Positions 24,001-34,327 of a DNA stretch of 64,000 nt are shown here, one piece after another. The DNA comes from Macrophomina tecta. Taxonomy: Eukaryota; Ascomycota; Dothideomycetes; Botryosphaeriales; Botryosphaeriaceae. The notes beneath the pieces were generated by a model. The model was given only the letters and a program-made list of their open reading frames with translations, ran no database searches and was not told the origin of the DNA. How positions within the stretch are numbered: position 1 is the stretch's first letter; each line of letters starts with the position of its first letter. The position numbers and the translations under genes are program-made. The stretch lies in assembly GCA_024180945.1 (NCBI GenBank), contig JAKSGN010000007.1:4650001-4714000 (forward strand), written 5' to 3'.

Positions 24001-25506
24001 CACTTCGTGCTCGAGTATGCGGCGCAGATGTGGGTGCACGCGGTGCGTGAGACGGCCATGCGGACCGTCCTCGCACAGCCGCGCGCCTTCTTCGACGAGC
24101 CGGGCAACGGGGTGGAGTCGCTGTGCGAATCGCTCGACTATCACGCCGAGGAGATGCGCAACCTGGTGGGCCGGTTCGCGGGCGGCGTGCTGATGGCGGT
24201 GCTGATGATGGGGACGGCGATCGTGTGGTCGCTGATCTCGTCGTGGAAGCTCTCACTCGTCGGCCTGGCCATCGCGCCGCTCTTCTACGCCATCACCGTA
24301 GCATTCAACCGCGTCAGCGGGCGGCAGGAGCACCTGCTCAACGAAGCCGACGACGCGGCGACGACGGTGTTGGGCGAGACGCTCGTCAAAATCAAGACGG
24401 TGCGCGGCCTCACGCTCGAGCGCGCGCTGCAGCGCAAGTACTTCGCCGCCACACGCGCCATCTTCACGCGCGGGTGCCGGCGCGCGCTGCTATGCGGTCT
24501 CTTCTTCGGGCTGACCGACTCACTCATCTTCGGTGTGACGGCGCTGCTGTTCTGGTACGGGGCCGTCCTCGTCGCCAGCGGCTCTTTCTCGACGCCCTCC
24601 ATCCTGCAGGTCTTCACCGAGCTCACCATGTCCATGACCAACGTCAACGTCATCATCAGCATGATCCCGCAGATGGGCTCCTCGCGCGACACGGCGACGC
24701 GTCTCCTGCGCCTGGCCTCCCTCTCGCCCACCGCCTCGCACGAGGCCGCGGGCACGACACGCATCCCGCGCGTCGGCGACATCGCCCTGCACGACCTGTC
24801 CTTCGCCTACCCATCGCGGCCGCACGCGGCCGTCCTCTGCGGGCTGACGACGCACATCCGCGCGGGCACGGCCGTTGCCGTGGTCGGGCTGTCCGGGTCC
24901 GGGAAGTCGACGCTGGCCGCCCTGCTGCTCAAGCTGTATCCGCCGCCGCCCGGGCGGACGGCCAGCATCACGCTCAGCGGCCGCGACATCCGCCACCTGC
25001 ACACGCCGACGCTGCGCGCCCGCGTCGCCGCCGTCGGCCAGACGCCGACCATCTTCCCGGCGAGCGTCGCCGACAACATCGCGTACGGCCTGCGCGCAGG
25101 CGACCCGTGCGCGGCGCGGGACAGCGTGCGGGCGGCGGCAAGGAGCGCCGGGATAGAGGAGTTCGTCGACAGCCTGCCGGACGGGTTCGACACGCTGATT
25201 GGGGACGGCGGGGTGGGGTTGAGCGGCGGGCAGGCGCAGCGGGTGGCGATTGCGCGGGCGCTGTGCCGGCGGCCGGACGTGCTGGTGCTGGATGAGGCGA
25301 CGAGTGCGCTGGACGTCGAGAATGCGGGGATCGTGAGGGAGACGATTCGGCGGCTGGTGAAGGGGAGGAGAGAGGAAGGACGGGGGGACGGAGTAGGTAT
25401 GACGGTGATTATTATTACACATGCGCGGGAGATGATGGAGGTGGCGGATCGGGTGATTATGTTGGATCAGGAAGGTTGGTTGAAGAGGGTGATTTTGCTG
25501 AGTTGA
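21074..25506 (+). CDS. Full-size ABC-B transporter, Ste6/MDR type
   Basis: Model: exons 21074-21606 and 21672-25506, with a 65-nt intron (GTGAGG..CGCAG) (1455 aa). The layout is TMD1-NBD1-linker-TMD2-NBD2 in one chain. NBD1 has Walker A GKSGSGKST (about 427), signature SGGQRQR (about 535), Walker B VLILDEST (about 555) and the H-loop ITHD. NBD2 has Walker A GLSGSGKST (about 1249), signature LSGGQAQR (about 1359), Walker B VLVLDEAT and ITHA. NBD1 therefore carries DES rather than DEA after Walker B. The linker (about 600-730) is long, acidic and Ser-rich, as in fungal Ste6-like proteins. The closest family is the a-factor exporter group, located in the plasma membrane or endosome. The real substrate (lipopeptide pheromone or drug) cannot be told from sequence alone. 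From about 23.8 kb the codon use becomes strikingly GC-rich. Confidence 0.93.
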
Positions 25507-25974
25507 GTCGGAGGAAAGGTGGAGAGTTTGCGAGACTGTTAAGGGGCGGGCTGGAAGGAGAGGAAGATACCGGCCCACCTCCGGAAGGAGCCGGGACCCA
25601 GAGAAAAGGGAGGCTGAGATCGAGGAGAAAGAAGAGGGAGAAAAGAGAGAGCAGGAGACTGTCGGAGAACAGGTTTGAGGTGATGGCGCGGAGTCGGAGG
25701 AGCGGCATGTGGTGAGGGCACAGTAGGCCAAACTGCCTTCTCAAAAGTTCTTTATCAGCATTCGCTCGCAGTCGGAATACAGAGACTCAAGCATGGGCTC
25801 TGGGAACTATCAGAAATCCCAGGTGGTCTTTGGCTGTGTCATTCTATAATGTGGTTTTTTTTTTCATTTTGACCTTTCCGCTTGCTAATTTTCCCAAATA
25901 TCAACACTTTTTAACGTCAACGCTCTTCCAATGTTGTTCGCTGCTTCTAAAAAACGGGACCAAGTAGTTCCATT
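25507..25974. other. Convergent spacer, 468 nt
   Basis: 3' flanks of the ABC transporter (+) and Swp1-like (-) genes. It is purine-rich near 25.6 kb and has a short T run at 25855. No gene is supported. Confidence 0.6.
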
Positions 25975-26957
25975 TTATCTCAAGCCAGCCAGTCTACGCT
26001 CCTGGACCTCCGACAGCGCACGGCTACCGCTGATGTAAGCCACAACTCCGACAGCGGCGGCGGCCGGGAGGGTCTGGAAAAGGTTCCAGGAGGTGTAGTA
26101 GAGGAAGAAGATTCCCTCCAGCGCGACAATAGAACCGTAGAACAGGCCGTGCGAGACGGGGGCGGCACCGAAGGCCTTGGGGGCGTGAGAGAGGTTGGCG
26201 CCCAGCATGGCCCAGGCACCGAAGAGGACGGGCAGGGTTGCAACGACGGCGGCGGTGAAGACGAGAGTGATGACCTTGGGCGGGTTGCGGGGGTCTTCCT
26301 TGAAGATGTGGTGGATCTCGTCCTTCTTGCCATAGCGGACCGGAGGCTCGGGGGCAGCGATGGGCACGTTGGGGTCGCGCTGGACGTCAAGTTCGAAGAC
26401 CTGGGACTTGTAGGGGGTAGAAGAGCCGAAGGAGGCGATGACGAGAGAGGCCTTGACGGGGGAGGAGCTGGTGAGGAATTGCACGGGGAGGTCCTTGTGC
26501 GTCTGCCGAGATCATGTCAGCGGAGTGTGCCGCTGGGAGAATGGGGGGTGGTAACGCACCAGCTCGACCTTGCCCTTGCCATTGTCCTTGACGCTCAGGG
26601 CAAACGAGTCCTCTAGACCAGTGGCGGGATCGGTGAGGGTCAGGAAAGCCTGGTGCGGGCGCTTGGGCTTCTTGCCCTCGACGGTGGTGAGGATGAGCTT
26701 CAGCGTGTCTTGGGCGCCGAGCACGACGGGCTTCTCGAGCGGGGACTTGGGGCTGAGTCTACAAAAGCACTGGATTAGCGTGTGGGAACCGTCAATGGCA
26801 TCGAATCGAGCAGGGCGTACTTCTCCTTCAGGCCGCTGCCGACGCCGGAACCCTTGGATGTGATGGTCAGGGTGGCATCGTCGAAGCCCCAGGAGGAAGC
26901 GGCAGAGACGGCGCTAGCTCCAACGAGGAGAAGCGAAGACAGGAACGAGAAGCGCAT
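25975..26957 (-). CDS. Oligosaccharyltransferase subunit Swp1 / ribophorin II
   Basis: Model: exons 26957-26821, 26758-26560 and 26502-25975, with introns of 62 and 57 nt (287 aa). It is a component of the ER oligosaccharyltransferase that N-glycosylates nascent proteins. A signal peptide (MRFSFLSSLLLVGASAVSA) is followed by a lumenal beta-rich domain with RPHQAFLTLTDPATGLE, a family hallmark. The C-terminal third carries three membrane helices (KVITLVFTAAVVATLPVLFG, the FYGSIVALEGIFFLYYTSWN region and PAAAAVGVVAYISG) and ends in a basic SEVQERRLAGLR tail. The short form without the large animal N-terminal extension is typical for fungi. Confidence 0.93.
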
Positions 26958-27412
26958 TGTCTAATGGGTGCGTTGCGGGTTGCTGGGCCGAGGAGAGCGT
27001 CGAGATGTTGCTGTGCTGGAGCTCTGGCTAGAGGAAACGTAAGCCGCGCGTGTTTGCTGCACGGACCACCGCTCTGCATCCCGTCTTCACGCTTTCTCCG
27101 CCAGCACTCCCGCATCAGCTCCGTCCGTCATCTTGTCAGCCTTTAAGAGTCGTGCTATCATTCGCTTCCGTGCATTATTGCAACCTCTGGCGGTGGCCCT
27201 CAATGTTCGGCTGCAGCGCCAAGGTCATTTCTAAGACTAGGGCATGCCAGTGCTGCAAGACTACTTCCATACCATATATTGCAAGAGTCAATTTCATGCT
27301 CATAAATTCAATTCATGCTCGTCTGTTTCCCGCGAAGGCCATCTTCCGTTCTGCGTCCTTAGTGGTTCCCTCCCCCCGGATCGCTCTTCCAATATCAACC
27401 CCTTCACACCCG
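26958..27412. other. Intergenic region, 455 nt
   Basis: Promoter of the Swp1-like gene and 3' flank of the dioxygenase gene. No gene is supported. Confidence 0.6.
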
Positions 27413-28755
27413 CTAGTTGTGGATCTTCGCATGCAGACCCGGGATAATCTCCAGATCCTTGTCTGTGTACTCGTACTTTCCGTCCTCGCTGATCTTCGGC
27501 GCCTGCGTCTTGCGCTGCTGCTGAGTCTGCCTGACCTTGACCCACTGCTCCATCGTCAAGTGCTGGCCGAGCTTGGTGAAGTCGTTCTCCTCGAATCCCA
27601 GACGCTTCAGCACCGGGCTGTTCTTGATCGGGTCGAGGACGACGTGGTTGTTGGGGCTATGGGACTCCATCAGCATCGTCTCCAAGAGGAGAAACAGAGC
27701 AGACTCACCGTGCAAAGTACAGCACACCCAGACGGTCCACATGCGCCTGGTCGTCCGGCGGCGCATGCACGCGATGGATACTGCTCTTCAGATACCCGCC
27801 GGTAATTGCACTCAGCGCATCGCAGATGTTGATGGTGATGGTCTCATCCTGCGGCTTGACCCACTTCCACTGGCCCTGCGAGTTAAGAATCTGCAGCGCG
27901 GCGACGGGCTGGCGGAAGAGGAGGGTGACGGAGCCGAGGTCGGTGTGGCCGGGCGCGAAGAGCGAGCCGATGCGCTTGTTCTCCTCGGGCGTGCGCGCCT
28001 TGTAGTGCATGTAGCGCAGGTGGTCCTCGCCCTTGTCGTCGTAGACATGGTCGCGGACGAGCTGCTCCTCGTCGGGGAGCTCGAGGATGATGGCGAAGAG
28101 GCGGAGGAGCTTGTTCACGACGAGGTCGTGGCATTTCTAGGGGGAGGGTGTAAGTTGGGCCGCTGAGGCGGAGATGGGGGGAGGAAGCCGCACCCTGCTG
28201 AATTGCTCAATCTCGTCGATGTTCTCTTTGAGGACTGGCGGCTGCTCGCGCTTGTGAAAGCCGTCGAACTTGGGGATGTTGTACACCTGAATGTTGTCCT
28301 TGATGCTTCCATCTTTGGTAAGACTGGTCTCTGGTAAGTTTCTACATTTCCCAGGTGGAGACAGTGAAAGCGCACTTCCTCAGGCCTGCCGGCCTGTATC
28401 CGTTGTATTCTCCGCTCTCAAGATCGGCGAGGTTGTGGTACTTGAGCTTCTCCTCTAGGGGCAGATCGTAGAACTCGCGGCCCAGCGCGAATTGCCTATC
28501 AACCTCCTCCTGGCTGATGCCAAAGTTCTTCACATAGAAGAAACCAACGTGTTGCGCGGCATAGGTGAGCTGCTCTGCAAGCTTCTCCTTGCCGCCTGGC
28601 TTGTCGAACTGGCTCAGGTCGAGCGTAACGAGCTCAGCCCAGTCCACTGATACCTCGGGTTAGTCCCTCGTTATCAGGTTTACAGCAGTGTCTAACTTAC
28701 AATCAGCCTTGGTCACAGGGACCTGCTTGTATGGTGAGATGACCTTTCCAGGCAT
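27413..28755 (-). CDS. 2-oxoglutarate/Fe(II) dioxygenase, isopenicillin N synthase-like
   Basis: Model: exons 28755-28701, 28646-28376, 28323-28194, 28136-27709 and 27656-27413 (375 aa). Introns are 52-57 nt. The DIOX_N region (about 20-150; VGFFYVKNFGISQEEVDRQF, EFYDLPLEEKLKY) precedes the double-stranded beta-helix. Metal ligands are His216 and Asp218 (APGHTDLGS) and His273 (KSSIHRVHAPP). The co-substrate arginine is Arg287 in RLG rather than the RxS of many relatives. This variant is also seen in fungal IPNS-like proteins, but it leaves co-substrate use less certain. The cytosolic enzyme is probably an oxygenase of a small molecule; the substrate is unknown. One uncertainty is intron 2: an earlier acceptor would give a 34-nt intron, too short, so I used the 52-nt version. 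Confidence 0.88.
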
Positions 28756-30048
28756 AATTATTCAACTGTTTAACCAGATTGACTCCGTGTGAGTTAGTGC
28801 GCCCGGGCGGCACCCAATGGCTCACGCACAACAATATATGTATCTCATCCCACTATCGACCCCTCTGTTCAGCGGATACCCGACAACCATCCGACAGCTT
28901 TGAAATCCGCCTGCCATGGTACCACCCATCCCCGCAATCACATCATAGATAATCTCCAGCCAATGTGCTCTGCAGTCAGCGCGCTGGCCCCTATGACAGT
29001 GGAGCCCGAGATTGGGGCAGACAGTGAGGGGCGGGTAACTCGCATTCCTTCCGACGATGCCATGCCGAAGTTTAGCAGGATTCCGAGATAGTCGAGTAAA
29101 GCGGGAGCCATGATTGGAGGAGGTGGTTGGGAAGACGCGTTGTTTTGTGTAGTCGCTGGGCGTGGGAGCACGCAATGCGGGGAAGCTCTCACAACATCGC
29201 GGCGCAAGCGTCTGCTTCCACCAAATATCTCCGACGCACACTATCCTCCTGTGATACTACTAAATCGAGTAGTTTGGAGCTTTGAGTGACTGTGATTTAT
29301 CTTTGTGTTTGCAAGTTGCCCTTCTGCGAACAGCTGTACCATCAGCTCTTTCCAATTGTCTGCATTCAGACGGCCGGTGTCGCTCCTCACTTTATCCTCA
29401 GCGCTCTGTAGCTTGGTTTGCTCAGACGAGTCGGCTTATTTGAGCAGTGATTGGTAGTTATCACATTCAATTATTTTCATGGACCACCATCAAACCCAGA
29501 TGTAACTTGCGAAACTTGGGACAAAGATGTCCGCTTGTTCTGTAGACGACCGGTCAGAAAATTAATTGTTTGCAGACTCTTTGGCCGGCGGAAGTGCTGC
29601 TGGCAAGTGCTTTAGTGAAAGAAAAGAGTGACAAGGCTAGACAAGCCTCATGCCACACCGGCAGCTACAGTGGCATGCCGGAGGACCAGTGAAAGCCTAG
29701 TCCAAATAAGCTTCCCCTGCTGATGCTTTGGTCACCATGTAAGCACGGCTGATAGCGGGCACTTACCGGCGTATGGCGATCACGCACGCGGCCTGCATAT
29801 TCTGGTTGGAGCACTGGGCCATACAGCGGCAACCCCGACTCTGCGCAGTGTCCCTCGTGCGGCTGTTTCCTTATTTCGTCCCTGCATCCGATAAACGAGG
29901 CAACAAGAGTTCTCTTCTCCGCTGATGCTCATTCTCAGCCAATATGGTGTCGTCTGTTCCGCCTTGACGGTATATATCTGCTCCGCTCCTGGCCATTCTC
30001 TTGGTCTCTGACCGCACATCTGCGAGGATCCACATCGGATCCAGAAAT
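28756..30048. other. Divergent intergenic region, 1.3 kb
   Basis: It lies between the outward-facing dioxygenase and DAL5-type transporter genes and must hold both promoters. A 57-codon minus-strand frame (MAPALLDYLGILLNFG..., start 29111) is hydrophobic but unrecognised and is discussed as a finding. Nothing else is supported. Confidence 0.5.
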
Positions 30049-32014
30049 ATGGAGATCGAAAAGCATCAACCAAGGACCTTCCTTGGGGTCATCAAAGAGG
30101 TCTTCGACTGGTACCCTTCTTCTTACCCTGCCCATGAGCGGAAGTAAGTCACGGTCTGCTGCTTTTATTCGTAACATCTCACTGATCGATATAGGCTGCT
30201 GTTCAAGCTTGACCTCTCCATTCTGATCTTCGCTTGCTTATGCTGTAAGCGGTCCTCTAAATTCTGATCCGGAGGCATACCTGACTCTTTCGTGCAGTCT
30301 TCACTAAGTACCTGGATCAATCAAACATTAGCAATGCCTATACCTCTGGGATGAAGGAGGACCTCAAGTTGTATGGCAACGAACTCAATTACTTCAACGT
30401 CATGTACTTCACCGCGTATGTCATTGCACAGATTCCGATGCTCCTGCCCATTTCCCGGCCGAAGCTGTAAGTGTTTACTCCAACAACCCGTGACAGTTGG
30501 ATCACTGAATGATTTCAGGGCACGCTTCATGCTTCCAACCTTGGAAATAGGCTGGGGAATTCTCACATTCGCCCAGAGTCGAGTCACGGATGCCAAGCAG
30601 CTGTACGTCTTACGTTTCTTCGTCGGCCTGCTGGAAGCTCCTGTCTTTGCTGGAACGCACTTCATCCTTGGCAGCTGGTACAAGAAGAATGAGCTTTTCA
30701 AGAGAGCGGGCACTTGGTTCATCTGCAACTCTCTCGGCACAATGGTCAGCGGATATTTGCAAGCTGCGGCCTACACCAATCTCTCCGGCGTTGCTGGAAT
30801 GTCTGGATGGAGGCAAGTCACTTCTCCACACGCGTCTCGAATACCAAGCTTACCGGACCACAGATGGTTGTTTATCATAGGTTCGCGCAAAAGATGCAAG
30901 CATTAAGTCCAAAGATAATAATACTCACCATCTACAGACGGTATTTTCACCATCCCGGTAGCGCTAGCCGGCTACATTATCTTCCCCGGCATCCCCGAAT
31001 CGCCCAAACCCGTCTTCCTCACCCACGCCGACATTGCCCTTGCCAAAGAGCGCATGGAGGACGAAAAGGTCCGACCGCCCGGTAAGCTGGACCTCAACGT
31101 CTTCAAGCGCAGCCTCAGCCGCTGGCACATTTACGTCTTCGTGTTCTGCTACATGTACGTGTCCCCAATCCACCTCGGCACCGGCCACCTGATCGCTGAA
31201 AGTTCATCGTTCTTGAAGCTGCATGATCATTTCTTCCTACCCCATGGGATATATGAACCTCTGGCTCAAGGCCGAGAACTACTCCGTCCCGCAAATCAAC
31301 AAGCTGCCAACCGCCCTCAACGCCATCACAATCGTCGCATCCTGGCTCGGCACGACGCTAGCTGCTATCTACCCGTCGTGGGTCCTCTACTCCATCTCCA
31401 TGGCCGCGTGTATCTTCTCCTCCGTCTGCATGACGGTGTGGCATATACCGAGCGCGCTGAAGTGAGTACCCGTGATCAGACCCCCGTGCTGGCCGCGGTG
31501 GAGGAGCAAGCCGCTCTCATTGCCGCGATTCGGGACATGCGGTGCTGACAGCTTCGCACAGATTCGTGGCTTGGTACCTGTTCGGATTTGCCGGGTGCGC
31601 TAGTCCGATCCTGTATTCGACGGTGAACACGATTCTGAAGGATGACGCGGAAGAGAGGGCGCTGACGGTGGTGAGTTCGAGTCTGGCGGGACGTTGTCTG
31701 CGCAGGCCAGCTAACCAAACCGAATCTTGAAGGGCTCGATGATGTCGTTCGGCTACAGCTTCAACATTTGGGTGCCGCTGCTGCTGTTCCCCACAGCAGG
31801 TGATTGGGGTGCGCCGCAGTGGAAAGCCGGGTGGCCGAGCAGCATAGCGTTTTTTGCACTGTTGTGGCTAGGGTTCTTGGTCGCAGTGTGGTTGCATCAG
31901 AGAGAGTAAGTCAGGATCGGGAATGCCACGTGAGAAAAAGCTAACAAGAAGAAAAACCGCAGCCAGAAGAAGCACCTTCGGCCGGGAGAATCTGCGTCAC
32001 TCAGCAGCTCTTAG
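30049..32014 (+). CDS. MFS transporter, DAL5/allantoate-pantothenate permease family
   Basis: Model: ten exons, 30049-30143, 30195-30244, 30298-30466, 30519-30812, 30864-30880 (17 nt), 30938-31154, 31219-31461, 31562-31670, 31733-31905 and 31963-32014 (472 aa). Intron 4 has a GC donor (GAG|GCAAGT); the rest are GT-AG. The family moves organic anions (allantoate, nicotinate, pantothenate, biotin precursors) into the cell with protons. Hallmarks are the N-terminal cytosolic segment ending [14 protein letters not shown], helix 1 with [15 protein letters not shown] and [17 protein letters not shown]. Further on are [46 protein letters not shown], and C-terminal helices ending [18 protein letters not shown]. 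The substrate is not predictable. The last codons overlap the 3' end of the RNase H gene. Confidence 0.9.
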
Positions 32015-32773
32015 CCAGCAGGGCGTGGGACGGAAATACCAATCTTGAAGGTCAAAAAGCTGCTTCAGCTCCTCCAACCGCTGGTCCTCCTCCGCCCTCT
32101 CCAGCCACTCGTACGACTGCTCGATCGCCCGCCTCCTCGCCTCCTCCTCCAAGCGAGCCAAATGCTCCTCAATCTCCTCCCCAGCCCTCCGATCCGCCCG
32201 CACATTGCCCTCAATGCCGGCGTGGGAAGGCACCCAGTGCAGGTCCAAGGCCACAGCGGGGTGCTCCAACCAGAGCTCACCCTCGTGGTGCAGCACGCGG
32301 TCAAACCAATCCTTCCTCCACCCATGGCGCGCCTGCGGCGCGGTCGCCAGCTCGGCCAGCGAGCGGAGGATGGCGTTGTAGTCGGTGAAGATCTTGACGG
32401 TGTGGAGCATGCCGGAGAAGCGGGCGAGGACGTCACGAGCCACCACCAGGGCCTGCCCGAAGGCGAAGATCTCCGCGCTGTGGTTGCTCTTGTTGTCCGG
32501 CAACACGCCGCCCTCCTCCACCCACTGCTGCGAGAGCGGGTGCCTCCAGACGACCGCCCAGGTGGTGAAGCCGCCACCGCGCTCGCTCTTGGCACCGTCG
32601 CTGAATATGGCCAGGGTGCCGTCGTTGCCGCGCGCCGCGGCGAGTCCGCTGGTGCTGAAGTGGTTGGCCACTCTGGTCGCCCACGCGTGGTTATTCAGGT
32701 GCTGCAAGACCACGCGAGCGTGCACCTTACCGTAAGGAGGAATGGCGGTTTTGGTGTTGGTAGTGATGGCCAT
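31997..32773 (-). CDS. RNase H-domain protein, intact single exon
   Basis: An uninterrupted 258-aa frame with a full RNase H catalytic set in the right order: Asp59 (IFSDGAKS), Glu101 (HSAEIFAF), Asp131 (IFTDYNAI), His184 (HWVPSHAG) and Asp194 (NVRADRRAG). RNase H cleaves RNA in RNA-DNA hybrids. The sequence resembles the RNase H domain attached to fungal non-LTR retroelements more than cellular RNase H1, because there is no N-terminal hybrid-binding domain and a Glu/Arg-rich helix follows. No reverse transcriptase lies beside it. The frame shows no decay, in contrast to the relic at 9130-9462. It could be a domesticated host gene or a recent fragment. A (CCA)n(TCA)n tract sits directly before the ATG. 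It converges on the transporter gene with an 18-bp coding overlap. Confidence 0.78.
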   Translation of the reverse strand: MAITTNTKTAIPPYGKVHARVVLQHLNNHAWATRVANHFSTSGLAAARGNDGTLAIFSDGAKSERGGGFTTWAVVWRHPLSQQWVEEGGVLPDNKSNHSAEIFAFGQALVVARDVLARFSGMLHTVKIFTDYNAILRSLAELATAPQARHGWRKDWFDRVLHHEGELWLEHPAVALDLHWVPSHAGIEGNVRADRRAGEEIEEHLARLEEEARRRAIEQSYEWLERAEEDQRLEELKQLFDLQDWYFRPTPCWLRAAE

Positions 32774-32810
32774 GTGGATGATGATGATGATGGTGGTGGT
32801 GGTGGTGGTT
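32774..32810. repeat. (GAT)n(GGT)n trinucleotide repeat in the 5' leader of the RNase H gene
   Basis: GATGATGATGATG passes into GGTGGTGGTGGTGGT immediately upstream of the start codon on the minus strand. Confidence 0.85.
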
Positions 32811-34228
32811 TTGTTGTCGTCGAGGGCTCTGAGGCAAGGTGAGGTTTCTGGGTTGTCCCAAGAGAAAGAAAGAGGGCTGAGGCAGCCTTAACCAGGGTTT
32901 ATATATGTATGCTATTACGGCCTGCTGGGGGTTGCCAGTTCTCCTGCACAAAATCTCACTACGACAATAGTCCCAATAATAGTTACTCGAAACCAGCATG
33001 ATCTCACAATTGGCCAATGGCTGGTATTATTCACTTTCGACGTCTACTGTCTCAAATAAGCTCTCCTTGTGCTTTTGTTTGTCATCTGATATTGCCGAAG
33101 CGTTCTCGCCGAGCCATATCGCTGTCCTTGCTCCGATATTCGGTCAATTGCTTACTAAGTATATAATACCATTACAAGCTTGATGTCGATGATAGGTGAG
33201 CTTGGAACCGATATGTTCTAAATTTTCATTTTGGCGGCACGAACAAATGAATTCAGCTGTGATGAGGAGCTAAAGTAGTCACCCGGACGCAAGTTTACAA
33301 CTTTAGCCGTGCGAGATGCTTCTGGGCGAGTAGCTTTACTCCAGAGGTTGGTACAGTAATTTGGAGATGCCATGGACAACGAATAAAAGGCGCCATAATT
33401 TGCTGTGCGTATCTGTGCTATCGGTTTACGTATTGGGTTCAGTGCTGACTTATGGTTGAGGACTAAAACATGTTTTATGAACATTGATGGTCATTCGTCT
33501 TCCACGGTTCTACTTTTGCGTATCTGCTTAACCTCCCTATTCTTCTTACTATGAACATAAAAGTGGCAGGGCCGAGTGTGCAGGAGGTGATATATCAGTA
33601 TCTTTCATTATACGAGCTAGTGGCGAGATGGTCTCGTGATTGCCCGAGTATGTGTGGCTTAGTGCGTAAGGTAGAATTATATATGACTGCTGTGATGGAA
33701 AGTAGTGGGATACCATTAGCGGATCTCAACCACAGGTCCAAATACTGTAAAAAGGGGCGAAGGCGTCTGGCTATCAATATTTCCAGCCTGAAGGCTGTTC
33801 AACAGTTGCCCACCATATGAAAAGGACACCGGTGGGTGGTTTTCCATAACAAATGGTGTATCATCGCACCCAGTAGCTCTCCCTTTGTCCGCAACAACAA
33901 AAAAAAAAAAAAAAAAAAACCAGACCTGGAGCAGTCATCCGGGCGCAAGCATCACCAAAATAAAAAGCCGAGCAACTACATCCGAACGACTGCTTCAGCT
34001 CCATTCCAAAATCCATACAGCAATACACTTTGAAATCAACCCCGTATGCCCGATCCAATCCAGTCAGTTAACCGTATCCATGCATTTTTTCTTCTAGAAA
34101 TTCCGCGGCCGTAAGTCAGACACGCAAGCATACGCAATCACCAAAAGAGCCGACCCCCTTCCATGGGCGCGGATATCGCACACTCCCTACTCATCATAAC
34201 ACCCTTACCCACCTCAACAACCACCACA

Positions 34229-34231
<3 letters not shown>
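32811..34231. other. Intergenic region, about 1.4 kb, AT-richer
   Basis: It is noticeably AT-rich between 33.0 and 33.85 kb. An 89-codon plus-strand frame (33551-33820) has no recognisable domain. An A21 run lies at 33899-33919. The AT shift may mark old repeat-induced mutation, but no element can be named. Confidence 0.5.
33899..33919. repeat. A21 homopolymer
   Basis: Uninterrupted A run on the plus strand, seen directly. Confidence 0.9.

Positions 34232-34324
<93 letters not shown>
34232..34324. repeat. Compound (CA)n(TC)n microsatellite
   Basis: About 57 nt of alternating CA followed by about 36 nt of TC. The TC part runs into the stop codon of the following minus-strand gene (TGA at 34325-34323). 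Confidence 0.95.

Positions 34325-34327
<3 letters not shown>

Noticed and set aside
24123..25731. Long open frames on both strands (390 and 403 codons)
   Set aside because: They are shadows of the GC-rich second half of the ABC transporter, with Arg/Ala/Pro composition and no domain.
32045..32842. 265-codon plus-strand frame
   Set aside because: It lies antisense to the RNase H gene, whose catalytic motifs clearly identify the coding strand.
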